From Candidatus Pelagibacter sp. (GTDB lineage: Bacteria > Pseudomonadota > Alphaproteobacteria > Pelagibacterales > Pelagibacteraceae), in the NCBI GenBank assembly GCA_016777545.1, contig JADHRH010000046.1, positions 1-7,185 of the forward strand: a stretch of 7,185 nucleotides of DNA, given 5' to 3'. Position 1 is the stretch's first letter, and each line of letters starts with the position of its first letter. A model generated the notes under the pieces. The model had not been told where the DNA came from, searched no databases, and saw only the letters and a program-made list of their open reading frames with translations. Shown here piece by piece: positions 1 through 6,565 of the stretch. The translations under genes were made by a program, and so were the position numbers.

Positions 1-677
1 GATTGAGTTAAAAATAAATTTGCAGAACCTCCTGTTACTCCAATTAAAGCTAAAAGAATAAAGTCTTGAAAATTTGGCATTTTCCATCCCATTGGAATTG
101 TGGCCAAGCCAGCAATTGAAATAGTAATTGTGAAAAAAATTGAGATAAGCCAAATAGGTTCTGTTGTAGATAGCTTTCTAATCGTAATGGTTACAAAAGC
201 CATTCCAATACAAAATATTAAAGGAAGAAAATAAAGATAATTCATACCCTTAAAGCCAGGCTCAGCAATTATAATAACACCTATAAATCCAATTAAGACC
301 GCTAACCATCTAAAAATACCCACCTTCTCACTTAGTAAAAAAATTGATAACACTGTAATAAATAATGGTGCTGCATATGAAAGGCTAACAACTACAGCTA
401 AAGGAAGTTCTCTTAACGCAACAACTATTGCTATTAATGCCATTAAACCCATAAGACATCTAAATAGGTGCTCTTTCGATCTTTCGGTTGTGTAAAAAGT
501 TTTTAATTTATTTTTCGGTATCAAAAAATAAGTAGGCAGCAGTCCAAAAAAGCCTCTAAAAAATAAAACTTCTCCTGTTGGGTAGTCACTTGACCATTTT
601 ACAAGCAAATCCATAACTGAAAAGGTGCATACAGATAGAAACATGTACAAAAAACCTAATTGATTTTTAGTTAGCAT
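1..677 (-). CDS. DMT/EamA-family transporter, N-terminal part (C-terminus beyond window)
   Basis: This is an inner-membrane protein of the drug/metabolite transporter superfamily, whose members move small metabolites or export drugs. The substrate cannot be told from this sequence. I translated the minus strand from the ATG at 677-675; the frame stays open to base 1 and gives 225 residues. About eight hydrophobic segments are visible (near residues 8-27, 35-52, 73-89, 94-115, 123-139, 147-166, 175-196 and 205-222), against ten in a full protein of roughly 290-300 residues. The first EamA repeat covers about residues 8-138 and has family hallmarks: an E-x-x-F-x-R pattern near residue 36-41, SYAAPLF at 100-106, LLSEKVG at 114-120, and G-x-x-x-x-x-x-P ending at Pro140. 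The second repeat starts near 147. The start at 677 keeps the whole first helix; a second Met at codon 12 (644-642) is less likely. No clear Shine-Dalgarno precedes it. It is divergent from msrA across a 35-bp gap. Confidence 0.88.
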   Translation of the reverse strand, partial: MLTKNQLGFLYMFLSVCTFSVMDLLVKWSSDYPTGEVLFFRGFFGLLPTYFLIPKNKLKTFYTTERSKEHLFRCLMGLMALIAIVVALRELPLAVVVSLSYAAPLFITVLSIFLLSEKVGIFRWLAVLIGFIGVIIIAEPGFKGMNYLYFLPLIFCIGMAFVTITIRKLSTTEPIWLISIFFTITISIAGLATIPMGWKMPNFQDFILLALIGVTGGSANLFLTQ

Positions 678-682
678 AAGAA

Positions 683-701
683 TAATTTGTAAATCAAATT
701 A
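683..701. repeat. 19-bp inverted repeat, possible operator
   Basis: The arms TAATTTG (683-689) and CAAATTA (695-701) are perfect reverse complements, separated by the 5-bp spacer TAAAT. The site sits in the middle of the divergent gap, and its right arm abuts the msrA Shine-Dalgarno. The shape fits a dimeric helix-turn-helix repressor site that could control both directions, or a small AT-rich hairpin in the msrA leader. The function is inferred; a 7-bp inverted repeat can occur by chance in such AT-rich DNA. Confidence 0.4.
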
Positions 702-706
702 AAGGA
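701..706 (+). promoter_or_regulatory. Ribosome binding site of msrA
   Basis: AAAGGA lies six bases before the ATG at 713. It is the best Shine-Dalgarno match among the window's starts, and it fixes the msrA start. It is also the entry site for the whole four-gene operon, whose downstream genes have weak or no such motif. Confidence 0.6.
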
Positions 707-712
707 TAATCA

Positions 713-1156
713 ATGGAAATAGCAGTATTAGGATTAGGATGTTTTTGGGGACCAGAAATTAAGTTTAGTAAACTTGAAGGAGTTATTAAAACTGAAGTTG
801 GTTATTGTGGGGGTGACAGCAAAACGATCACTTACAAAGAGGTATGCACTGGTAATACAAATCATGCAGAAGTTGTTAAATTAGATTTTGATCCTAAAAT
901 CATATCTTATGAAAAGATTTTAGACTTCTTCTTTGAAATTCATGATCCAACAACTTTAAATTCACAAGGACCAGATTTTGGTACACAATATAGAAGTGAA
1001 ATATTTTACTTAAGCGACAAACAAAAAGAAATTGCTGAAAATGTTTTAAAAAAAATGAATTCAAATTTATCTGGAAGGGTTGTAACAAAATCTTCTTTAT
1101 TAAAAAATTATTGTCCAGCAGAAGAATATCATCAGAGATATTTAGAAAAAAGATAA
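713..1156 (+). CDS. msrA: Peptide-methionine (S)-S-oxide reductase MsrA
   Basis: MsrA reduces methionine-S-sulfoxide in proteins, and as the free amino acid, back to methionine, normally using thioredoxin as reductant in the cytoplasm. The 147-residue protein carries the signature GCFWG at 9-13 with catalytic Cys10, the GYCGG loop at 30-34, EVCTGNTNHAEVV at 43-55, HDPT at 77-80, QGPDFGTQYRS at 85-95 and AEEYHQRYL at 136-144. The active-site Glu/Tyr/Asp set expected in the family is therefore present. It is shorter than E. coli MsrA (about 212 residues) at both ends and stops soon after the YHQ motif. The usual C-terminal resolving cysteines are thus missing; the remaining cysteines are 10, 32, 45 and 134. 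It is the first gene of the operon and ends one base before the sulfurtransferase start. There is no fused MsrB domain. The family assignment is very secure; the recycling chemistry is open. Confidence 0.97.
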   Translation: MEIAVLGLGCFWGPEIKFSKLEGVIKTEVGYCGGDSKTITYKEVCTGNTNHAEVVKLDFDPKIISYEKILDFFFEIHDPTTLNSQGPDFGTQYRSEIFYLSDKQKEIAENVLKKMNSNLSGRVVTKSSLLKNYCPAEEYHQRYLEKR

Positions 1157-1157
1157 T

Positions 1158-1970
1158 ATGTCTTTAGTTGATACAAATTGGTTAGAAAAAAATTCAGATA
1201 AAGTAAAAATTATTGATTGCTCATGGCATATGCCTCAAACACAGCGCAATGGTTTTGATGAATATAAAAATAATCATATTAAAAATGCAATTTTTTTTGA
1301 TCTAGATAAAAATTCTAAAAAAGATATCGATCTACCTCATATGTTAACAGATGCTAAGTCATGGGAAAATATTGTGTCTAGCATGGGAATTAAAAATGAT
1401 GATCAGATAGTCATCTATGATAATTCGGATGTAATTAGTTCATGTAGATGTTGGTATAATTTTATCTACTTTGGTCATAATCCAGAATTAGTGCATGTTT
1501 TAGATGGTGGATTAAAAAAATGGATTAAGGAAAATAGAGCAACCACTAGTGATATAATTAAGATTATTTCCTCCAGCTATATTGCAAATGAAAAAAGAGA
1601 GTTAGTAAAAGATATAAACCAAATTAACAAAAATATTTTAGAAAATAAATTTAATGTTATTGATGCAAGAAGTTTAGAAAGATTTGAGGGTAAAGTTCCT
1701 GAGCCAAGAAAAGAATTGCGAAGTGGCTCTATCAAAAACTCTTTTTGTCTGCCCTTCTCTGAACTTATAAATAAAGATCATACATTTATTAGTAAAGAAA
1801 AGATTCATGAAAAGTTTAAATCAACAGGGTATGATGTAGACAAAAACATCGTATTTACTTGTGGTTCTGGTGTTACCGCTTCAGTTTTGGCTCTTGCTTA
1901 TTCATTAATAGATATTAAATATATGCCTAATATTTACGACGGATCATGGAGTGAATATGGAAAGAATTAA
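1158..1970 (+). CDS. sseA: 3-mercaptopyruvate sulfurtransferase (SseA-type, two rhodanese domains)
   Basis: The enzyme moves sulfur from 3-mercaptopyruvate to its own cysteine and then to thiols, thioredoxin or cyanide, yielding persulfides and pyruvate in the cytoplasm. The 270 residues form two rhodanese domains. The N-terminal one (about 1-130) is inactive and holds FDEYKNNHIKNAIFFDLD near 33-50 and VLDGGLKKW at 114-122. The C-terminal one (about 150-270) holds DARSLERFEG at 169-178, PEPR at 181-184, the loop CGSGVTA at 235-241 with catalytic Cys235, and YDGSWSE at 260-266. CGSG, rather than the CRKG of thiosulfate sulfurtransferases, together with Arg175 and Arg184 nine residues apart as in animal mercaptopyruvate sulfurtransferases, supports mercaptopyruvate as donor. 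The length is close to that of E. coli SseA (about 280). The HIPG motif is HIKN in domain one and SIKN in domain two. Only a weak purine run precedes the ATG, so translation is probably coupled to msrA one base upstream. Confidence 0.93.
   Translation: MSLVDTNWLEKNSDKVKIIDCSWHMPQTQRNGFDEYKNNHIKNAIFFDLDKNSKKDIDLPHMLTDAKSWENIVSSMGIKNDDQIVIYDNSDVISSCRCWYNFIYFGHNPELVHVLDGGLKKWIKENRATTSDIIKIISSSYIANEKRELVKDINQINKNILENKFNVIDARSLERFEGKVPEPRKELRSGSIKNSFCLPFSELINKDHTFISKEKIHEKFKSTGYDVDKNIVFTCGSGVTASVLALAYSLIDIKYMPNIYDGSWSEYGKN
1959..1964 (+). promoter_or_regulatory. Possible ribosome binding site of the adaptor gene
   Basis: GGAAAG lies nine bases before the ATG at 1974, inside the last codons of the sulfurtransferase gene. 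It is a partial Shine-Dalgarno match at slightly long spacing and supports the 1974 start, which also keeps the N-terminal membrane helix intact. Confidence 0.4.
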
Positions 1971-1973
1971 AAT

Positions 1974-2843
1974 ATGAAAAGATCTACAAAAATCGGAACT
2001 ACAATCCTTGTCTTCTTTTTAATTATTACAATAGTAATCGTTGGAAGAACCATGATAGGAAATCATTTTAAAAAAAAATTTAGTAAAAGACCCCCTCCTG
2101 GAATAATTGTAAACATCGTTAAAAAAATACCTTTTGAAAACAAGATTAGTACTTTTGGAACTGCTACATCTTTTCAAACAAAATCTTATAAAGTAGAAAA
2201 ATATGAAATATTAACTCCAATAGATTTTAATCGTAAAGTCAAAAAAGGAGAAGTTGTAGCAAAATTAAAAAATAGAAATATTATAGCTTCATTTGATGGA
2301 GTTTTAGGCAAGAAAAACTTCTCTGAAGATTTAGAGGTTTCAAGAACTTCTATTTTGATTAATATTGAAGATGCATCTAAAATTTATTGTGATGTAGATA
2401 TTCCAGAAATTTTTTCTCCATTTATTAAAATGGGTCTAATTGTTGATGTAAAATTTTCTGGTTATAAAGATAAAATTTTTGTTGGAAAGGTAGATTCAGT
2501 TGCTAGTCGAATAAATGAAGACACAAGATCTTTAAGTACAAGAATAATAATTGATAATTCTAACTTTGAAATTTTACCTGGTTCACTTTTAGAAATTTCA
2601 ATCAAATACAATTTAAGAGATTCAATTGGCGTACCCGACACTAGTGTAATGGTTGAGGGTGATAAAGCTTATATTTATAAAGTAGACGATGCTAATAAAA
2701 CTAAAAAAGAAGAAATTAAAATTGGTGATAGATCTAAAGGATACATTGAAGTAATTGAAGGACTTAATGAGGAAGAAAAAATTGTAGCTGAAGGATTAAA
2801 AAAAGTCAGACCTAATGCTGAAATAAAACCAATTATTAAATAA
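1974..2843 (+). CDS. RND efflux periplasmic adaptor (MFP/HlyD family), short form lacking the alpha-hairpin
   Basis: This is the membrane fusion protein that would partner the RND permease encoded three bases downstream. The 289 residues comprise an N-terminal membrane anchor (about 9-28, no lipobox), a basic stretch and PPPG at 40-43, a membrane-proximal strand region (44-70), a lipoyl domain (about 72-131), a beta-barrel (about 135-212, with EDTRSLSTR at 182-190 and LPGS at 201-204) and a C-terminal membrane-proximal domain (216-289). Typical adaptors are about 350-400 residues. Here the first lipoyl half (VKKGEVVAKLKN, 89-100) runs directly into the second (IIASFDGVLG, 103-112), so the helical hairpin that normally separates the halves and contacts a TolC-type channel is absent. 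The reading frame is intact and the domain ends look clean, so this is unlikely to be a recent deletion error, but that is inference. BesA of Borrelia is a known adaptor without a hairpin. Substrate unknown. Confidence 0.88.
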   Translation: MKRSTKIGTTILVFFLIITIVIVGRTMIGNHFKKKFSKRPPPGIIVNIVKKIPFENKISTFGTATSFQTKSYKVEKYEILTPIDFNRKVKKGEVVAKLKNRNIIASFDGVLGKKNFSEDLEVSRTSILINIEDASKIYCDVDIPEIFSPFIKMGLIVDVKFSGYKDKIFVGKVDSVASRINEDTRSLSTRIIIDNSNFEILPGSLLEISIKYNLRDSIGVPDTSVMVEGDKAYIYKVDDANKTKKEEIKIGDRSKGYIEVIEGLNEEEKIVAEGLKKVRPNAEIKPIIK

Positions 2844-2846
2844 TAT

Positions 2847-5800
2847 ATGTTCATTACAGATATAAGTATCCGAAGACCTGTGGTTGCTTGGGTTATGTCT
2901 TTAATACTAATAGTATTTGGGATATTTGTTTTTTGGGAATTACCTGTTAGAGAATTACCTGATGGACTTCAGCCTCCTGTTGTTCAAGTTCAAGTTGATT
3001 ACAAATCTGCTTCTGCTGAAATAATTGATCAAGAGGTTACTCAAAAAATTGAAGATGTTATAGGAGGTGCAGAAGGAATAAAAAATATAGATTCTAGTTC
3101 GTTAAATGGCAGAAGTAGAATTAATATTGAATTTAATACTAATATAGATTTAGATAATGCTGCAAATGACGTAAGAGAACGAGTATCAAGGGTTGCTGAT
3201 AATTTGCCCACTGAAGCAGATCCACCTCAAATTTTAAAACAATCGGCTGGGTTTACAACTACGATGTGGGTTGCCTTATCATCTCCTACATGGAGTGATT
3301 TAGAGCTTGGAGATTATGCGGAAAGATATTTAGTTGATCTTTTTTCAAGTGTTGAAAATGTAGGCCGAATATTAGTGGGTGGTTTAAGAGAACTAAGTGT
3401 TAGAGTTTGGATTGATCCTATAAAACTTGCAGCAAATAACTTAACAATTCAAGAAGTAGAAAGAGCCCTTAGAAGTGAGAACTTAAATTTACCTGCTGGA
3501 ACTTTAGAGGCTGACAATAAAGATCTTAATCTTAATATTGATAAATCTTACACGAGCGTTGAGTCAATTAAACAATTACCAATCAAAAAAAATGGTCAAA
3601 AAATAATACTTTTATCAGATGTAGCAGTTGTAGAGTTTGGACCTGTATCTGAAAAAACTTTATTTACTGCACAAAGAAAAAATGCCTTAAATTTAAAAAC
3701 TGTAGGAATAGGTATCTATGCAAAAAGTGGAGCTTCAACTCTAGAGTTGTCTAAACAAATAAAAAAAAAAATTATAGAAGTTAACAAAAATCTTCCCGAA
3801 GGTTTAAATTTAGAAATTGCATTTAATAGAGCAACTTATGTTGGTACAGCAATTGAAGAGGTATATAAAACATTAATTGTAGCATTTGTTTTGGTTGTAA
3901 TTATTATTTATTTATTCTTGGGAAATTTAAAAGCAGTAATTGTTCCAGCTATAGCTTTACCTGTTAGTTTAATTGGGTCTTTTCTTGGATTATATATATT
4001 TGGCCTTTCAATAAATATTTTTGTTTTACTAAGCTTTATTTTGGCAATTGGAATAATAACGGACGACTCGGTTATTATGACGGATGCTATCTACACACGC
4101 ATAGAAAATGGAGAAACCCCTTTAGTAGCCGCTTATAAGGGATCTAAACAAATCACCTTTGCTATAATTGCAACAACTTTAATTTTAGTAGCAGTATTTT
4201 TGCCTTTAATTTTTATAAAAGGGATTGCAGGAACTTTATTTAAAGAAACTGCCATTGCGCTATCTTTTTCAATTGTAGTTTCGTCTTTCGTGGCTCTAAC
4301 TTTATCGCCAATGTTGGCTAGTAAATTTTTAACCAAAAAACCAAAGACTAATTTTATAGTAACAAAATTTGATAGTGCCTTTAAATCATTCTCTAGTTTC
4401 TATATTAATACTTTAGAATTTTGGTTAAATAAGAAAAAAACTATATCAATTTTTATAATTTTTATAATTTTAATTTCGGCCTTCCTTTTTAATTTTATAA
4501 AAAAAGAATTACTACCAACTGAAGATAGAGGTTCATATTTAATTATTGGCTCCACAGATGAAGGTAGTTCATTTGAATATACTCAAGAAAGAGCTAAGGA
4601 AATTGAAAAAAGATTACTACCACTACTTGAAGCTGAAGATAGTCCTTATGAGAGGCTTATAATGAGAGTGCCAGGCTTTGGAAGATCTAGCACATCATAT
4701 AATAGCTTTATTATAATAGCTTTATTAGACGAATGGAAAAATAGAAAAAAAGATAGTCAAACTGTAATGAGAGAGGCTATTGGAAAAATAGTAAGTTTAC
4801 CAAATGCATTAGCTTTTCCAATATCTCCTCAATCAATAAGAGTTTCAAATTTTAGAAAACCAATACAAATGGTTATATATGGAGCTAATTATGAAGAATT
4901 AGAAATACTCCAAAACGAAGTCATCAGAAGTTTGAGAAAAAACTCAAATTTATCAAGAATTGAATCTGATTATTCTAAAAATAAACCTGAAGTAAAATTG
5001 ATTACAAACAAAAATAGAGCAAAAGATCTTGGTGTTTCTACTGAAACTATTGGAAAAACTTTAGAAACGCTTTATGGGGGGAAAAGAGTTACTACCTTTA
5101 GCAAAGATGGTAAGGAATACCCAATAATTTTACAACAATATTTATCAGATAGAAGAAATAAAGAAGATTTATCAAAAATATTTGTACGTTCTGATAAAAC
5201 TGGAAAATTAGTCTCAATAGTTAGTTTGGTAGATTTTGAAGAGAAAGGAACAGCTGAAGTTTTATCTAGATATAATAGACAAAGAGCAGTTACAATTTCT
5301 GCCGACATATCTGAAAATTATACTTTGACAGAAGCAATTAAATATTTAGAAGATACTATGGAAGAATTGTCTCCTTCTAGCCAAATTACTTGGAAGGGAG
5401 AGTCTGAAGAATTAAAAGAAACAAGCAATGAAATATTTATTATTTTTGGACTAGCCTTGCTGACTGCTTATCTTGTAATGGCTGCAACATTTAATTCTTT
5501 TATACATCCATTCATTATTGTACTTACTGTTCCATTAGCAGTTTTTGGTGGTTTAGTTTTTATTCTATTTTTAAATAGTTCAATTAATATTTTTTCACAA
5601 ATAGCTCTTGTAATATTAATAGGTATATCAACAAAAAATAGTATTTTGATTGTTGATTATGCTAACCAACTTAGAACTACTGGAAAAAAATTAGAGCATG
5701 CTGTGATAGAGGCTTGCCGCCTAAGAATTAGACCAATAATAATGACATCAGTTAGTACTATGATTGCTATGATACCGTTAGTGATTGGGAATATTGGTCC

Positions 5801-5969
5801 TGGGGCTGGAGAAGCTTCTAGGCTAGCCGTAGGATCAACAATCTTGGGGGGGATGATAATATCAACTTTCTTAACATTATATGTTACTCCAGTAATGTAT
5901 TTAACTTTGGCAAAAAATACTAAACAAATTGATGCTGTTGATATTGAGCTAAAAAAACAACTTCGTTAA
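2847..5969 (+). CDS. RND multidrug-efflux-type permease (HAE1/AcrB family)
   Basis: This is a proton-driven inner-membrane exporter, expected to be trimeric, that takes substrates from the periplasm or membrane leaflet. Its 1040 residues match the usual AcrB-type length. Twelve helices can be placed: TM1 about 12-30, TM2-6 about 340-490, TM7 about 532-550 and TM8-12 about 862-1018. Two large periplasmic porter/docking regions fall between TM1 and TM2 and between TM7 and TM8. The proton-relay residues are present: Asp406 and Asp407 in TM4 (GIITDDSVIM), Lys930 in TM10 (ISTKNSILIV) and the basic RLRIRPIIMTS around Arg962 before TM11. The N-terminal RRPVVAWV and ELPDGLQPPVV patterns are typical of hydrophobe/amphiphile exporters, not of CusA-type metal pumps. 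No Shine-Dalgarno is evident; the ATG follows the adaptor stop by three bases, so coupling is likely. An A11 tract lies at 3761-3771. Its stop codon interlocks with that of the convergent lytic transglycosylase. No outer-membrane factor gene follows. Substrate unknown. Confidence 0.96.
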   Translation: MFITDISIRRPVVAWVMSLILIVFGIFVFWELPVRELPDGLQPPVVQVQVDYKSASAEIIDQEVTQKIEDVIGGAEGIKNIDSSSLNGRSRINIEFNTNIDLDNAANDVRERVSRVADNLPTEADPPQILKQSAGFTTTMWVALSSPTWSDLELGDYAERYLVDLFSSVENVGRILVGGLRELSVRVWIDPIKLAANNLTIQEVERALRSENLNLPAGTLEADNKDLNLNIDKSYTSVESIKQLPIKKNGQKIILLSDVAVVEFGPVSEKTLFTAQRKNALNLKTVGIGIYAKSGASTLELSKQIKKKIIEVNKNLPEGLNLEIAFNRATYVGTAIEEVYKTLIVAFVLVVIIIYLFLGNLKAVIVPAIALPVSLIGSFLGLYIFGLSINIFVLLSFILAIGIITDDSVIMTDAIYTRIENGETPLVAAYKGSKQITFAIIATTLILVAVFLPLIFIKGIAGTLFKETAIALSFSIVVSSFVALTLSPMLASKFLTKKPKTNFIVTKFDSAFKSFSSFYINTLEFWLNKKKTISIFIIFIILISAFLFNFIKKELLPTEDRGSYLIIGSTDEGSSFEYTQERAKEIEKRLLPLLEAEDSPYERLIMRVPGFGRSSTSYNSFIIIALLDEWKNRKKDSQTVMREAIGKIVSLPNALAFPISPQSIRVSNFRKPIQMVIYGANYEELEILQNEVIRSLRKNSNLSRIESDYSKNKPEVKLITNKNRAKDLGVSTETIGKTLETLYGGKRVTTFSKDGKEYPIILQQYLSDRRNKEDLSKIFVRSDKTGKLVSIVSLVDFEEKGTAEVLSRYNRQRAVTISADISENYTLTEAIKYLEDTMEELSPSSQITWKGESEELKETSNEIFIIFGLALLTAYLVMAATFNSFIHPFIIVLTVPLAVFGGLVFILFLNSSINIFSQIALVILIGISTKNSILIVDYANQLRTTGKKLEHAVIEACRLRIRPIIMTSVSTMIAMIPLVIGNIGPGAGEASRLAVGSTILGGMIISTFLTLYVTPVMYLTLAKNTKQIDAVDIELKKQLR

Positions 5970-6565
5970 AATATAATATATTTATTTTTATTTAATCTTT
6001 TCTGGCAATCTTGTAATTGTGATTTATATTTATTAGATTGTTTTTCTACTTTTTTAGCTAAGCCTATAACTTTCTGGTTATTCTTATAATCTTTATAACC
6101 ACCCCACCCTTCATGATACGCAAGATACTGTCTAAAGGCATCTTTCTTAGAAATTTTTAAAAGAGATTCAGTTTTATCGGTATACCAACCAATAAAATCA
6201 ACACTATCTTTAAACCTTGTTCTTGTTGCTAATTTATTTCCAGTTTCATTTTTATACTGCTCCCAAGTTCCCTTTACTGCTTGTGAATATCCAAATGAAC
6301 TAGAGGGCCTCTTAAATGGTATAATCTTAAATAATTTTTGCCTTGGCGGTTTAGCTAGCCAATCAAAGTCTGACTCCATCTTAATTATAGCTAACTGAAT
6401 ATAAATTGGGGTTCCCCATTTTTGTTCAGTTTTCTTTGCATGTTTATACCAAAGATATCTTTCATTAAAAATTGAGCAACTATTTGAGGTATTTTGAGGT
6501 ATTGAGGAGCAGCCAGCTATAAAAATAATTAATAGTATTAAAAAATGATTTTTAAGTTTTGACAT
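5966..6565 (-). CDS. Lipoprotein with lytic transglycosylase (SLT-like) domain
   Basis: This is a putative peptidoglycan lytic transglycosylase, which would cleave between MurNAc and GlcNAc in the periplasm while anchored by lipid. The 199 residues start with a short basic end, a hydrophobic segment (8-17) and the lipobox IAGC at 16-19, with Cys19 as the lipidation site. The catalytic domain is visible as IQLAIIKMESDF (56-67, likely catalytic Glu64), SSFGYSQA (89-96, in place of the common GLMQ motif), a TRFKDSVDFIGWY stretch (116-128) and YLAYHEGWGGY (147-157, the AYN-G-like motif). Between Glu64 and GYSQ lies a basic, proline-containing insert (about 72-88) longer than in Slt70-type enzymes; I recall this from related proteobacterial proteins but cannot check it here. 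The lysine-rich tail has no recognised domain. The start codon lies inside the 3' end of the VanZ-like gene (14-nt overlap), so the two are co-transcribed. The TAA stop shares bases with the convergent pump gene stop. Confidence 0.85.
   Translation of the reverse strand: MSKLKNHFLILLIIFIAGCSSIPQNTSNSCSIFNERYLWYKHAKKTEQKWGTPIYIQLAIIKMESDFDWLAKPPRQKLFKIIPFKRPSSSFGYSQAVKGTWEQYKNETGNKLATRTRFKDSVDFIGWYTDKTESLLKISKKDAFRQYLAYHEGWGGYKDYKNNQKVIGLAKKVEKQSNKYKSQLQDCQKRLNKNKYIIF

Larger units (their letters stand above)
678..712. promoter_or_regulatory. Divergent intergenic region between the DMT transporter and msrA
   Basis: These 35 bp separate two divergent start codons, so transcription signals for both the transporter and the four-gene plus-strand operon must lie here or reach into the transporter coding region. 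On the plus strand a weak pair can be drawn, TTGATT at 660-665 and TAATTT at 683-688 with 17 bp between, but in DNA this AT-rich such matches arise easily by chance. The gap contains a palindrome (683-701) and the msrA ribosome binding site (701-706), described separately. Confidence 0.4.

Noticed and set aside
900..1088. Minus-strand open frame of 62 codons opposite msrA
   Set aside because: It lies wholly antisense to a well-supported msrA, and its predicted product has no recognisable motif.
1974..2843. Adaptor gene considered as a truncated pseudogene because of its short length
   Set aside because: The frame is intact, the anchor, lipoyl, barrel and C-terminal regions are all present in order, and it is tightly coupled to an intact permease; only the hairpin is missing.
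4133..4336. Minus-strand open frame of 67 codons opposite the RND permease
   Set aside because: It is fully contained in the conserved TM5-TM6 coding region of the pump; its composition is the mirror of the sense gene.
5072..5308. Minus-strand open frame of 78 codons opposite the RND permease
   Set aside because: It is antisense to the second periplasmic domain, with no independent start signal or motif.
5969..5983. AT-only inverted repeat AAATATA/TATATTT just after the pump stop codon
   Set aside because: It has a one-base centre and no G or C in the stem, as expected by chance in this composition; it would not form a stable terminator hairpin.
6006..6045. Possible terminator for the pump operon: CAATCT (6006-6011) and AGATTG (6035-6040) followed by TTTTT
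   Set aside because: The stem has only six pairs with a 23-nt loop, and it lies within the coding sequence of the transglycosylase; too weak to call.
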